Shown here: one piece after another, positions 33,517-42,455 of the stretch
How the letters are laid out: every line of letters begins with the position of its first letter
Numbering within the stretch: the first letter of the stretch is position 1
Assembly: GCA_023439545.1 (NCBI GenBank)
Contig: JAEXNT010000071.1
Coordinates: 1 to 64,000, forward strand
DNA length: 64,000 bases
Source: Bacillota bacterium
GTDB taxonomy: Bacteria > Bacillota > Clostridia > Acetivibrionales > DTU013
Direction: 5' to 3'
The notes under the pieces: generated by a model
Told to the model about the DNA's origin: nothing
The model's database searches: none
What the model saw: only the letters and a program-made list of their open reading frames with translations
Translations under genes and position numbers: made by a program

Positions 33517-34944
33517 TCATACCTTCAGTTCTACGTGCACTTCGCCTGTTTTGGCATTCTTTATTCTCGGATCAACTTCATTTTCAATAAACTCGGTTAC
33601 TTGTTCCGCGGCACGCCCAATGTAATTCGATGGCTCCATAACGTTCAATATCTCTTCCCTGCTCAAGCCGAACATCGGGTCGCCTGCTATGCGGTCCACG
33701 AGGTCGTTCTTCAGACCGTAGACCTTGACCTGTTTGCCGGCTTCCATCGAATGCACGCGGATCCTTTCATGCAGCTCCTGCCTGTCCCCTCCCCTTTTAA
33801 CGGCTTCCATCATTATGTTTTCGGTCGCCATGAATGGGAGTTCGTCAAGCACGTGCTTTTCGATAACCTTCGGATAGACTACGAGCCCGCCAGCTATGTT
33901 GATATATATGTTCAGTATCGCGTCGACGGCGAGGAAGGCTTCGGGTACGCTGATACGCTTGTTTGCCGAGTCGTCGAGCGTACGTTCGAACCATTGTGTC
34001 GCGGCGGTTATTGCCGGGTTGAGCGCATCAACTATAACGTATCTGGCCAGAGAGTCTATGCGTTCGGCGCGCATGGGGTTTCTCTTGTACGCCATCGCGG
34101 AAGAACCTATCTGTTTTTCCTCAAAAGGCTCCTCGAGTTCCTTCATGCTTTGCAGAAGGCGCATGTCGTAACTGAACTTGCTCCCGCTCTGCGCGATTCC
34201 GGCAAGTACGTTCAAGACCCTGCTGTCCTGCTTTCTTGTATATGTTTGGCCGGAAACCGGGTAAACGCTGTCAAAGCCCATTTTTTCGGCAATCAGTTTA
34301 TCCAGCTTTCTGACTTTCTCACTGTCGTTATCGAAAAGGTCCATAAAGCTGGCCTGTGTTCCAGTGGTACCTTTGCTTCCGAGCAATTTCATATTTGAAA
34401 GTATGTATTCGACGTCGTCGAGATCGATGAGAAGATCCTGCAGCCAGAGACATGCCCTCTTACCCACCGTTACGAGCTGCGCCGGCTGGAAATGCGTAAA
34501 CCCGAGCGTTGGCAGACTCCTGTATTTCAATGAGAAATCCGAAAGCTTTTCAATGGCGGCCACGAGCTTCTGTCTGATCAATTCCAGCGCGTCATGCATT
34601 ATAATGAGGTCAGTATTGTCCCCCACGTAGCACGAAGTCGCCCCGAGGTGTATTATGCCCCTGGCTTTGGGACACTGTTCGCCATATGCATGCACATGCG
34701 CCATTACGTCATGCCGCACTTCTTTTTCCTTTTGTTCCGCAGTTTCGTAATTGATATCGTCTTTGAACTGACGCAGCTCTTCGAGCTGTTCATCGGTAAT
34801 ATTGAGTCCAAGCTCCTTTTCGGCCTCTGCAAGCGCTATCCAGAGCCTTCTCCATGTCCGGAACTTCCTGTCCGGTGAGAACAGCTCCTGCATTTCGTTG
34901 CTTGCGTATCTTGCGTTAAAAGGGCTTTCATAAGTATTTCTCAA
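33517..34944 (-). CDS. purB: Adenylosuccinate lyase
   Basis: Cleaves adenylosuccinate to AMP and SAICAR to AICAR, two steps of purine synthesis, as a cytosolic homotetramer. The 475-residue protein carries the fumarase-superfamily signature SSAMAYKRNPMRAERI, the catalytic-loop serine region, GIIHLGATSCYVGDNTDL and LGFTHFQPAQLVTVGKR. Length fits the longer eukaryote-like PurB form found in many Clostridia. A GGAGGTG-like site precedes the start. No other purine gene is adjacent. Confidence 0.95.
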   Translation of the reverse strand: MRNTYESPFNARYASNEMQELFSPDRKFRTWRRLWIALAEAEKELGLNITDEQLEELRQFKDDINYETAEQKEKEVRHDVMAHVHAYGEQCPKARGIIHLGATSCYVGDNTDLIIMHDALELIRQKLVAAIEKLSDFSLKYRSLPTLGFTHFQPAQLVTVGKRACLWLQDLLIDLDDVEYILSNMKLLGSKGTTGTQASFMDLFDNDSEKVRKLDKLIAEKMGFDSVYPVSGQTYTRKQDSRVLNVLAGIAQSGSKFSYDMRLLQSMKELEEPFEEKQIGSSAMAYKRNPMRAERIDSLARYVIVDALNPAITAATQWFERTLDDSANKRISVPEAFLAVDAILNIYINIAGGLVVYPKVIEKHVLDELPFMATENIMMEAVKRGGDRQELHERIRVHSMEAGKQVKVYGLKNDLVDRIAGDPMFGLSREEILNVMEPSNYIGRAAEQVTEFIENEVDPRIKNAKTGEVHVELKV

Positions 34945-35039
34945 CTACAGCACCTCCGGTATCGACTTCTGTTTGCACATTGTTATTATATCTTTCATGT
35001 CCTTAAAAATCTACTTTATTCTTTCCCGAAAAGCCCGAT

Positions 35040-35069
35040 AAAAAAAGCGCGGGATTTGTGCAATCCCGC
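35040..35069 (-). terminator. Intrinsic terminator after the aminotransferase
   Basis: GCGGGATT and AATCCCGC form an 8-bp stem around a 5-nt loop, followed on the - strand by a run of seven T. It separates the aminotransferase gene from purB. Confidence 0.85.
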
Positions 35070-35159
35070 CAGATACTTATAAATATGAAGTTTGGTATCA
35101 TCCCGAAGGATGTATCACCCAGAAAGATTATAATATTACCAAACCACTGATGCAAGTGT

Positions 35160-36440
35160 TTATTGCAGCAGCTTTTTGATTGATACTATCTGAACACAGG
35201 TACAAAGCAGTTCCATGGCCGTTTTCAGTTCGGTAAGCGGAGGCAGCGTCGGTGCGATCCTTATGTTTCTGTCCTGGGGATCCTTTCCGTAAGGGTATGT
35301 CGAACCCGCCGGAGTGAGTACCACACCTGCGTCTGCAGCCATTTTTATTGTTGCAGAAGCGCATCCGGGCATCGTGTTGAAGCTGATGAAATAGCCTCCG
35401 TTCGGTTTGTTCCAGGTCGCTATGTTCTTGCCCCCGAGTTCTGCTTCAAGCAGATCGAGCACCATACCGAATTTGGGCCTTAGTATTGCGGCCTGCCTTT
35501 GCATCTGGGCATTTATGCCGTCCAAATTCTTCAGGAAATGAACATGTCTCAACTGGTTGAGCTTATCCGGACCGATGGTTTTTATGGCCAGCAGCTTACG
35601 GATCTGCGCCAGATTTTTCTCACTGGCCGCCATCATTGCAATACCGGCGCCTGGGAAAGTGATCTTCGAGGTGGATGCAAAAATGAAAACTCTTTCCGGA
35701 TTTCCGGCATTCTTGCAGGCTTCCATAATATTCTTCAGGTGATCCGGGTGATCCGTAAGATGATGCACTATATAGGCGTTATCCCAGAAGATCCTGAAGT
35801 CGTTCGCCGCGGTCTTCATTGAAGCGAGCCTGTCGACGACCTCATCCGAATAGGTTATACCGTCGGGATTGCTGTATTTCGGAGTACACCAGATACCCTT
35901 GACGGATTCGTCGCTTGCCGCCAGCTTTTCGACTGCGTCCATGTCAGGTCCGTCATTTTTCATATCAACGGTTATCATTTCGATACCGAAGAGCTCGGTT
36001 ATCGCAAAATGTCTGTCATATCCCGGACTGGGGCAGATAAACCTGACCTTGGGCAGCTTGTTCCACGGTGTTTTGCTGTCGCAAACGCCGAAATTCATAG
36101 CCCTGTCTATGGCGTCATACATCATGCTGAGACTTGAATTGCCGCCTAGTATGATCTCTTTGGGACTTACTTCGAGCATCTGAGCGAAAAGCTCTTTTGC
36201 CTCGGGAATGCCGTCCGTCAGTCCGTAATTGCGCGCGTCCATACCGTTGGAGAGCTTGCAGATATCTTCAGGTCCTGGAAATGCAAGCATCTCCATGGAT
36301 AAATCCAATTGATCCGCTCCGGGCCTTCCCCTGGACATATCCAGTTTTAAATTTTCAGATACAAAACCTGCATATTTTTTATTTAAGGAAACGAGCCTTT
36401 CATTGAGCTCTTCCCTGCTGAGCTTGATAAAATCTATCAT
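35160..36440 (-). CDS. Class Ic aspartate aminotransferase
   Basis: A PLP enzyme interconverting aspartate/2-oxoglutarate with oxaloacetate/glutamate. The subgroup is identified by the N-terminal motif LDMSRGRPGADQLDLS, typical of the Corynebacterium AspT-like class, plus DNAYIVHHL and the PLP lysine in FASTSKITFPGAGIAMMA. It has 426 residues from ATG 36440 (GGGGG upstream); an in-frame ATG five codons earlier is an alternative. The final residues (CTCVQIVSIKKLLQ) look normal. It is monocistronic with its own terminator. Confidence 0.9.
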   Translation of the reverse strand: MIDFIKLSREELNERLVSLNKKYAGFVSENLKLDMSRGRPGADQLDLSMEMLAFPGPEDICKLSNGMDARNYGLTDGIPEAKELFAQMLEVSPKEIILGGNSSLSMMYDAIDRAMNFGVCDSKTPWNKLPKVRFICPSPGYDRHFAITELFGIEMITVDMKNDGPDMDAVEKLAASDESVKGIWCTPKYSNPDGITYSDEVVDRLASMKTAANDFRIFWDNAYIVHHLTDHPDHLKNIMEACKNAGNPERVFIFASTSKITFPGAGIAMMAASEKNLAQIRKLLAIKTIGPDKLNQLRHVHFLKNLDGINAQMQRQAAILRPKFGMVLDLLEAELGGKNIATWNKPNGGYFISFNTMPGCASATIKMAADAGVVLTPAGSTYPYGKDPQDRNIRIAPTLPPLTELKTAMELLCTCVQIVSIKKLLQ

Positions 36441-36548
36441 CAAAGCAACCCCCATTTTGACTACGTTGTTGTTATTTTAATATATTTATATCTGTTTTGC
36501 AAGTCATGAGTGCTAAAATTTCAAAACAAATTATATTAAATTCAAGAA

Positions 36549-36583
36549 TAAAAAAATAATGCAGGAAACAGACCCGCATTATT
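36549..36583 (-). terminator. Intrinsic terminator after the M19 dipeptidase
   Basis: AATAATGC(GGG) and (AGG)... arms form an 11-bp imperfect stem read on the - strand, ending in a run of seven T. It lies 50 bases after the dipeptidase stop and ends the long - strand cluster from yraN. Confidence 0.75.
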
Positions 36584-36633
36584 CATTTTGTAATAAAATT
36601 GTGTTCAAGATATGTTAGAAATAAGGCGTGGTG

Positions 36634-37569
36634 TTATTTCAGAACCTGCCTCAGCACTCTCATTAAATTCATACCCGCAAACTTTTCAATGAAGCTCTGG
36701 CTGTAATTGAGCCGGGCTAACTGTTCAAAAAGCGCCGGGAGCAGGTGTGCGCTTTCAAGTCCGTCCGGCGCCGATTCGATACCGTCGTAATCGGCGCCTA
36801 TGCCGATATGGTCCTCTCCGACTACCGAACATATATATTCGATATGTTTTATGACATCGTCCATTGTAGCTTTCGGAGAGTTATTAAGGAAGTGCGTATA
36901 AAAGTTTACGCCTATTACTCCTCCGTTGTTCTTTATTGCCAGTAACTGCGGATCTCTCAGGTTCCTTGGGTGGTCGCAAACGGCCCGGGCGTTTGAGTGT
37001 GATGCGATGACGGGCTTCGAGACAAGCGCCATGACATCGTTGAAGCTGGCTTCGCAAAGGTGCGAAACGTCTACAAGCATGCCGATACGTTCCATTTCGG
37101 ATACGACCTGCCGACCGAATTCGGAAAGTCCTCCGCCGTTGATCTCTTCGGCGCCGTCGGCCAGGAGGTTTCTGTGGTTCCACGCCAGCAGCATGCTTCT
37201 GACCCCGAGCCTGTATAATTGCCTTAGGACGGATAATTCACCGTTCAGGCACTCTCCGCCTTCTATCGAGAGCAGAGCGGCAACCTTTCCTTCCAAGACC
37301 GCCTTGTCGATGTCCCCCGAAGCAAGACATACCTTGATTTTATCGGGGTACTTTTCTTCGGCCAGGTAAACCTGGTCGATAATAGATAATACTTTAGTCA
37401 GTTCATTGTTCCTGAACTGCGCGGGATATGCGAAGGCAGCGAAGAATTGAAGCCGGTCGCGTGTATCACAAAGCTTTTTAAGATTCAGTTGAAAATTATT
37501 TTCATAAAAATCGGCGCCGGACTCCTGTACGGATAGCGCCGTATCGCAATGGGCGTCAGCTATAAGCAT
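36634..37569 (-). CDS. M19 family (renal-type) membrane dipeptidase homologue
   Basis: A zinc dipeptidase of 311 residues, in bacteria usually cytosolic and active on L-D or D-D-containing dipeptides. Metal ligands are visible: ADAHCDTA (His, Asp), SIEGGE (Glu), VDVSHLCE and ASHSNARAVCDHPRNL (His residues), and GADYDG near the end. Its ATG shares one base with the yraN stop (TGATG), so it is translationally coupled to the last gene of the ylqG-yraN cluster. Confidence 0.92.
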   Translation of the reverse strand: MLIADAHCDTALSVQESGADFYENNFQLNLKKLCDTRDRLQFFAAFAYPAQFRNNELTKVLSIIDQVYLAEEKYPDKIKVCLASGDIDKAVLEGKVAALLSIEGGECLNGELSVLRQLYRLGVRSMLLAWNHRNLLADGAEEINGGGLSEFGRQVVSEMERIGMLVDVSHLCEASFNDVMALVSKPVIASHSNARAVCDHPRNLRDPQLLAIKNNGGVIGVNFYTHFLNNSPKATMDDVIKHIEYICSVVGEDHIGIGADYDGIESAPDGLESAHLLPALFEQLARLNYSQSFIEKFAGMNLMRVLRQVLK

Positions 37570-37937
37570 CAGAAAGCACTCCTTATAAGATTTATGTTTT
37601 GCAGTACGAATTTGTCATCTATGTTTTTACCCTTGACTTCCACTATGTCAAAGCGCATATTTTGTTCTCCAAGGTTCCTGTATTTGAGATAAGACCATGC
37701 GAGAGAGCGTATTTTCTGCCTTTTGGAAGGACCCACGGCTTCGGCCGGTGTGCCGAACAGGTCGCCGGTTCTTGTCTTGACCTCGATAAAGCAAATATAT
37801 TCTTTTTCAGCCGCAATGATGTCTACTTCGCCGAACCTGCCGGACCTGAAATTCCTTTCAAGTATACTGAAGCCGATCCCGGCCAGGTAATCGGCAGCCA
37901 GCTGTTCACCCATTCCGCCGAATTCTCTTTTATTCAT
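37569..37937 (-). CDS. yraN: YraN family (UPF0102) nuclease-fold protein
   Basis: A 122-residue protein with a restriction-endonuclease-like fold: GGMGEQLAADYLAGIGFSIL, then GEVDIIA and ICFIEVKTRTGDLFG, which is the D-(x)n-E-x-K arrangement of the PD-(D/E)XK superfamily. Start ATG 37937 follows GAGGAG; the longer frame overlaps the upstream FlhB-like gene and is not supported. The gene normally sits next to rnhB in Firmicutes, as here. The in-cell role is not settled. Confidence 0.92.
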   Translation of the reverse strand: MNKREFGGMGEQLAADYLAGIGFSILERNFRSGRFGEVDIIAAEKEYICFIEVKTRTGDLFGTPAEAVGPSKRQKIRSLAWSYLKYRNLGEQNMRFDIVEVKGKNIDDKFVLQNINLIRSAF

Positions 37938-38229
37938 TGCTTTCTCCTCTTGCAGGAAGTCTGCCGTATGAATCATCAAGGCCGTTTACGAATACCAGGA
38001 TCTGTGCAATGACCTCGTACAGCTCCCGGGGTATTTCGTCGCCCACATGCAGGTAATTCAGATTATGGGCAAGCTTTGCGTCCTCATACAAAGGCACGTC
38101 GTTTTCCTTCGCTTTTTGTACGATCCTTTCTGCGACTTCGCCTTTTCCAAGCGCAACTATCTCGGGAGCGCCCCCCTTTTCAGGGTCATACCTGAGCGCA
38201 GCCGCCTCCTTCATTTTTTTTCTGTCCAT
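37930..38229 (-). CDS. ylqH: Stand-alone FlhB cytoplasmic-domain homologue (YlqH-like)
   Basis: A 99-residue protein matching the C-terminal domain of the flagellar/type III export switch FlhB. Typical parts are AAALRYDPEKGGAPEIVALG, AERIVQKAKENDVPLYED, LAHNLNYLHVGDEIP and YEVIAQILVFV. The autocleavage NPTH motif of full FlhB is absent (the site starts at RYDPE, just after it). The same orphan lies beside ylqG and rnhB in Bacillus subtilis. It overlaps yraN by 8 bases. Confidence 0.9.
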   Translation of the reverse strand: MDRKKMKEAAALRYDPEKGGAPEIVALGKGEVAERIVQKAKENDVPLYEDAKLAHNLNYLHVGDEIPRELYEVIAQILVFVNGLDDSYGRLPARGESNE

Positions 38230-38288
38230 ATTTCAGCACCTGCCCCCTGCGGCATAATCTTCAATAGCTAAACCCGAGTTAAACCGAG

Positions 38289-40196
38289 CTAAACACGGAA
38301 ATCCACCCTGCCCATATATCCCTGTTCCATTTCCTTCAGAAGCCTTTCCTGTTTTATGGGTGTTGCAGGTTCATCTATCACTTTGAACCTGACGCCGGTC
38401 AGTTTGTATCCGAGTTCTGAAAAACCGTTGTACAGCTCCTTCGTATATTCCTTGATATAATCGTTTATTTTCTGCTTTTCAGTCCTCAATTGTATGCCGA
38501 TGTTTTTGCCCTTTACGTCGATAAGAGTTTCGACGCGCCCGAGGTTTTCGGTATCCAAAGATATGAACATAACGGTATTCTGCGGATCGATCTGCTTTTT
38601 GTTCTTCTGCTTTTTCATTATGTACAGCTCGGCAGTCGTGTTGCTGTTCGATATTTTGACAGGAATTTGATAATAGGAAAGTCCGCCAGTGTTGAGCTGA
38701 TCGATAAGCCTTATGGTATCACTGAGCATATTTGCCGCGTTGGAAATGATATCGGCCTTCGTTCCCAGCAGCTCTGCCGCATGCACTGCCGCCTTTACGG
38801 CGTCGGCCCTTGTGTCAAGGTCCTTGTACAGCTTGTCGACCTCAAGCTCCGGCGCGAGCTTATCCGAATCGGAGCCGACAAATACTCCGTTGATTGCTTC
38901 ATTCATTTTTGAAAAAGCGTCGGAGGCTGATCTGACTCCCGTCTGACGGTCGTCAGCTTCATCCGAAGACGTAACGCCGGCGGCCGTATTGCGGCCGTTA
39001 ACCGACGCTTTCAGGGAAACGTTTTCAGGAGATACGATATCGATACTTTCGGCGGATGTAATGTTTACTGTTTTGTTTCCTGCGGCTCCGGTATGATCAG
39101 CTTTTCCGGCTGCAGCAAGTTTCCCCGTAGAACCTGCGGAGATATCGCTGTCCGATGTGTTATTTCCGTGTAAATTGTATGACGGTGTGCCCAAAAGCGC
39201 TTCACTGTCATTCTGCCCGGGACCGGGTCCCACATTGCCTGCCCGTGAATTTACGGCGTCAGCAAACCGGTCTGATGCTGCATTAGGTGCATTCATCCCA
39301 GCTTTACCGCCATTGGTTGAGGTTGGTTGTGTTTGTGATTTTATATCGGCATCCGGTGATTGCCCGTCTGACAGTATAACAATCGGATTTCCGTCAGAAT
39401 CGGTATGGGCGGAAGATGAACCTGAAGCTTGTGCTGATGACTGAATTGATGCCTGGCCTGAAGTCTGGCCTGATAACTGGCTCAGAATTTTCCCTGACGC
39501 CTCGCCTGATACCTGTACGCTATTTGTCCCTGAAGAGCCGGCGGATCTGCTCTGTAAATCCTGCTGCACACTACCGCCGTTTTTCGAGGCAGCCGAGCCA
39601 TCCGAGGTATTGCCGGGAGCTTGTTCGATTGCATTCTGCAGTTCTACGAGCAGCTTGCCGAGTTTCAGTTCGCCGTTCAGGAGTTTATTGGTAAGGTCGG
39701 AATCAAGCTGATTGCCGTCGATGTTTTTGGACGAAAGAAAAACGGCTTTTTCAGCTGTCAGATCATTTAATGTATCCATCAGCTTTAAAGCCTTGCCAAT
39801 CGAAGCCCTGGTCACAGGCTCTCCTGCTTTCATCAGTTCGGCGGCTACTTGCATATTTTTATTGTCAGTCTTGAGATTTAATGCTTCAAGGATATTTTTA
39901 AGGATGTCGGGCTTTATATGGAGCCTGCCGTTCATATCCTTTACTGTTTCAAGAATAAGTGTACCTTCTGACTTTGAGGCAACGCTCAGCGTTATGGTCT
40001 GTCCAGCTTTTGCGTCGAGCTTTTCAGCAAGCTTCGCCTTCATCACGGTGCCGTCAAAAAGCCTCAGAACGGCTTCGTCAGATGTAATCTCCAGGACTTT
40101 CGCCCTTATCACATCACCTGCGTCGAGCCGGCTCATAAGATCGCCGACATTGGCATTAACAGCGGCACTGCTTTTTGATGCTCCGTCTATTCGCAT
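38289..40196 (-). CDS. ylqG: FliK-like protein (YlqG-like) with Ser/Gly-rich centre
   Basis: A 635-residue protein. The N-terminal about 150 residues look like a flagellar hook-length domain (DVIRAKVLEITSDEAVLRLF, VMKAKLAEKLDA). A long disordered middle follows, rich in Ser, Gly, Gln and Asp (SGQTSGQASIQSSAQASG). The C-terminal part has the Flg_hook-type core (VMFISLDTENLGRVETLIDV, GIQLRTEKQKINDYI). It is paired with the FlhB-like gene, mirroring the FliK-FlhB interaction that switches flagellar export substrate. It lies in an otherwise non-flagellar cluster; the cellular role is unknown. Confidence 0.85.
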   Translation of the reverse strand: MRIDGASKSSAAVNANVGDLMSRLDAGDVIRAKVLEITSDEAVLRLFDGTVMKAKLAEKLDAKAGQTITLSVASKSEGTLILETVKDMNGRLHIKPDILKNILEALNLKTDNKNMQVAAELMKAGEPVTRASIGKALKLMDTLNDLTAEKAVFLSSKNIDGNQLDSDLTNKLLNGELKLGKLLVELQNAIEQAPGNTSDGSAASKNGGSVQQDLQSRSAGSSGTNSVQVSGEASGKILSQLSGQTSGQASIQSSAQASGSSSAHTDSDGNPIVILSDGQSPDADIKSQTQPTSTNGGKAGMNAPNAASDRFADAVNSRAGNVGPGPGQNDSEALLGTPSYNLHGNNTSDSDISAGSTGKLAAAGKADHTGAAGNKTVNITSAESIDIVSPENVSLKASVNGRNTAAGVTSSDEADDRQTGVRSASDAFSKMNEAINGVFVGSDSDKLAPELEVDKLYKDLDTRADAVKAAVHAAELLGTKADIISNAANMLSDTIRLIDQLNTGGLSYYQIPVKISNSNTTAELYIMKKQKNKKQIDPQNTVMFISLDTENLGRVETLIDVKGKNIGIQLRTEKQKINDYIKEYTKELYNGFSELGYKLTGVRFKVIDEPATPIKQERLLKEMEQGYMGRVDFRV

Positions 40197-40209
40197 ACGA
40201 GGCTCCAGA

Positions 40210-40992
40210 TTATACGGTGAAATTTTTTGTAAAGCTTATTCTATGTATCGGACAAAGCCCGTATTTTTTTATAGCTTTTATATGCTCCTCTGTTCCGTAG
40301 CCCTTGTGCTTTTTGAAGCCATAAAGTGGATAAACGCTGTCGGCTTCGTCCAACATACGGTCCCTTGTGACTTTTGCGATGATCGATGCCGCGGCGATGG
40401 AAATGCTCAGCGCGTCGCCTTTGATTATCGGCTTTTGAGGTATATTGACATCTTCAAGCCTGACTGCGTCTATCAGAAGCATGTCCGGCTTTGGTTTCAA
40501 CTGTTCGACAGCCTGTTTCATGGCAAGCTTCGTTGCATTCAATATGTTTATATCATCTATGCATTTTTCATCTATTATCCCGACTCCAAAGGAAACAGCT
40601 TTTTCAATGATTATGTCATAAAGTTTTTCCCTTTGTGCTGCACTGAGTTTCTTTGAGTCGTTGACACCTTCTATCAGACAGCCTTCGGGAAGCATGACGC
40701 AAGCGGCGACTACAGGTCCCGCAAGCGGACCGCGCCCTGCCTCGTCGATACCGGCTACGAGTCTGTAACCGCTGTTATATGCTTCTGCTTCGTATATGCT
40801 CATCGCTCTCAGGCGTCCCATTTCCTTTTCCCGGGCAATCAGGGCTTTCTCTGCCTTATCGGCTTTCATGGTCTTTCCGGCCTTCCCCGCCTTCTCTGCC
40901 TTCTTAGCTTTATCAATGCTCCCGGATAAATCGATGTTCCCGGCTTTATCGGCGATCTCAGCCTTGCTTTCCCTGCCCATCTTTTTCTCCAT
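40210..40992 (-). CDS. rnhB: Ribonuclease HII with Ala/Lys-rich N-terminal segment
   Basis: Cuts RNA in RNA-DNA hybrids, including single misincorporated ribonucleotides. It has 260 residues from ATG 40992 (behind GAGGTGGGG, overlapping rbgA by 35 nt). The catalytic core starts at GYRLVAGIDEAGRGPLAGPV, with Asp/Glu of the DEAGRG box, and later SIAAASIIAKVTRDR and HKGYGTEEH. The N-terminal about 65 residues before the core are low complexity (KAKKAEKAGKAGKTMKADKA), unlike the ordered N-terminus of Bacillus RnhB. Alternative starts downstream would remove part of this tract. Confidence 0.92.
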   Translation of the reverse strand: MEKKMGRESKAEIADKAGNIDLSGSIDKAKKAEKAGKAGKTMKADKAEKALIAREKEMGRLRAMSIYEAEAYNSGYRLVAGIDEAGRGPLAGPVVAACVMLPEGCLIEGVNDSKKLSAAQREKLYDIIIEKAVSFGVGIIDEKCIDDINILNATKLAMKQAVEQLKPKPDMLLIDAVRLEDVNIPQKPIIKGDALSISIAAASIIAKVTRDRMLDEADSVYPLYGFKKHKGYGTEEHIKAIKKYGLCPIHRISFTKNFTV

Positions 40993-41860
40993 TTTTATAC
41001 CCCACCTCGACCCATTGCGGTTTTTCAAGTGTGATTCTGCCTATCTTTCCGCCTCTGAATTCATCCAGCATTATAATGGCGATCCTTCGAAGGTCCACCT
41101 CTCCTCCCGGCACCAGGCATCCCCTGTTCCTGCCGGCAGCCTCCAGCAGCTTGTAACCTTTTAAGCCGTTCGTTTCCTGAAGCTTGTATCGCTGTGCAAA
41201 GAACGCGGGATATATTGTGGAAAGCTTTTCTGCCAAAGCGGACGCTACTTCCACCACATCCATGATATCATCCTTTATTGCTCCTGTGAATGCCAGATTG
41301 AGAGCGGTATCCTGATCGTCAAATTTCGGCCAGAGAATTCCGGGAGTGTCGAGCATTTCGATCTCCGGATTCAGCCTGATCCACTGTTTGCCTCGCGTAA
41401 CGCCCGGCTTGTCGCCCGTCACCGCAACGGACTTGCCTGCGATCTTATTTATAAAGGTCGACTTACCGACGTTCGGAATGCCGACGATCATAGTCCTGAC
41501 CGGCCTGAATATCCTGCCCTTATCCCTGTCCCTTGCGAACCTGTCTTTCATAATGACTTTCAGAGAATCCTTAAGCTGGTTTAAACCCTTGCCCTTTACC
41601 GAGTCTGCAAAGATCACGCCTATGCCCCTGCTTTTGTACCATTTGGCCCATTCCTTCGATACTTCCTCGTCAGCCATATCAGACTTGTTAAGGACTACCA
41701 GCCTGGGTTTGTTATGTACTATCGAATCTATCTCAGGATTTTTGCTGCTGGAAGGGATCCTTGCGTCGAGCAGCTCTACTACCACGTCCACGAGTTTGAG
41801 ATTCTCGACCAGAAGCCGCCTTGTTTTGGCCATATGTCCCGGAAACCATTGTATGTTCAT
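40958..41860 (-). CDS. rbgA: Ribosome biogenesis GTPase A
   Basis: A circularly permuted GTPase required for late 50S subunit assembly. The 300-residue protein starts MNIQWFPGHMAKTRR, typical of YlqF/RbgA. G motifs occur in permuted order: G4 VLNKSDMAD, G1 VGIPNVGKSTFINK, and G3 LDTPGILWP. The C-terminal domain (RGGKIGRITLEKP) is present. It follows rplS on the - strand after a hairpin and precedes rnhB. Confidence 0.95.
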   Translation of the reverse strand: MNIQWFPGHMAKTRRLLVENLKLVDVVVELLDARIPSSSKNPEIDSIVHNKPRLVVLNKSDMADEEVSKEWAKWYKSRGIGVIFADSVKGKGLNQLKDSLKVIMKDRFARDRDKGRIFRPVRTMIVGIPNVGKSTFINKIAGKSVAVTGDKPGVTRGKQWIRLNPEIEMLDTPGILWPKFDDQDTALNLAFTGAIKDDIMDVVEVASALAEKLSTIYPAFFAQRYKLQETNGLKGYKLLEAAGRNRGCLVPGGEVDLRRIAIIMLDEFRGGKIGRITLEKPQWVEVGYKNGEKDGQGKQG

Positions 41861-41885
41861 ATCACGTATCCCTTTTTCAAAAATA

Positions 41886-41912
41886 CAAAAGGGACCATCA
41901 GGTCCCCTTTAT
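41886..41912 (-). terminator. Terminator-like hairpin between rplS and rbgA
   Basis: On the - strand AAAGGGGACC and GGTCCCTTTT form a 10-bp stem with a 4-nt loop, followed by GTATTTTT. It starts 9 bases after the rplS stop, so rbgA expression probably depends on partial read-through or its own promoter. Confidence 0.75.
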
Positions 41913-41920
41913 ACTCATTA

Positions 41921-42274
41921 TTAATCCTTAGCTTCAAGTTTTTCTTTGACTTTGGATGCCTTGCCGACCCTTTCACGCAGGTAGTACAGCTTGGCCCTTC
42001 TGATCTTACCTTTTCTGACTACTTCGATCTGGGCGATCTTAGGAGAATGAACCGGAAGAATTCTTTCAACTCCTACTCCGTATGAAACCCTTCTTACTGT
42101 AAAAGTTTCCTTGAGGCCTGCGCCTTTCTTGGCTATGATAGTTCCCTCAAATATCTGAATTCTTTCTCTTGTACCTTCCTTGACCTTCAGATGCACTTTT
42201 ACGTAATCGCCTATGCTGAGAGACGGCAGATCCGTTCTCAATTGTTCCTGTTCGAGTGCTTTAATAATATCCAT
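41921..42274 (-). CDS. rplS: 50S ribosomal protein L19
   Basis: A 117-residue ribosomal protein at the 30S-50S interface. The family pattern is clear: SIGDYVKVHLKVKEGTRERI, FEGTIIAKKGAGLKETFTVR, GVGVERILPVHSPKI and RAKLYYLRERVGKAS. GGAGGAGG-type site (AGGGAGGAGG) precedes the ATG. It heads the rplS-rbgA-rnhB group. Confidence 0.97.
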   Translation of the reverse strand: MDIIKALEQEQLRTDLPSLSIGDYVKVHLKVKEGTRERIQIFEGTIIAKKGAGLKETFTVRRVSYGVGVERILPVHSPKIAQIEVVRKGKIRRAKLYYLRERVGKASKVKEKLEAKD

Positions 42275-42360
42275 TTATGTTTCCTCCTCCCTTGCCTAGA
42301 CGTTCATGATCGCAGTATTTGCATCAGCGGACCGCCCGTATTACACACGCGAAATATTAT
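42275..42360 (-). promoter_or_regulatory. 5' untranslated leader of rplS
   Basis: An about 85-base leader with GC-rich self-complementary stretches (GGGCGGTCCGC region) lies between ATATAATATTTC and the rplS Shine-Dalgarno. Firmicute L19 mRNAs often carry an autoregulatory L19 leader; this region is in the right place and of the right size, but I could not confirm the consensus by eye. Confidence 0.3.
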
Positions 42361-42455
42361 ATCATAGTAATCATAGACTTGTAAACGCTAAATAAAAATT
42401 TATTTGTTATTGTAGGCAATATGCAGATTTTATATAATTGTTCCGGGGTGATTAT

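Noticed and set aside
33514..34398. 294-codon + strand ORF opposite purB
   Set aside because: Antisense shadow of a strongly supported essential gene.
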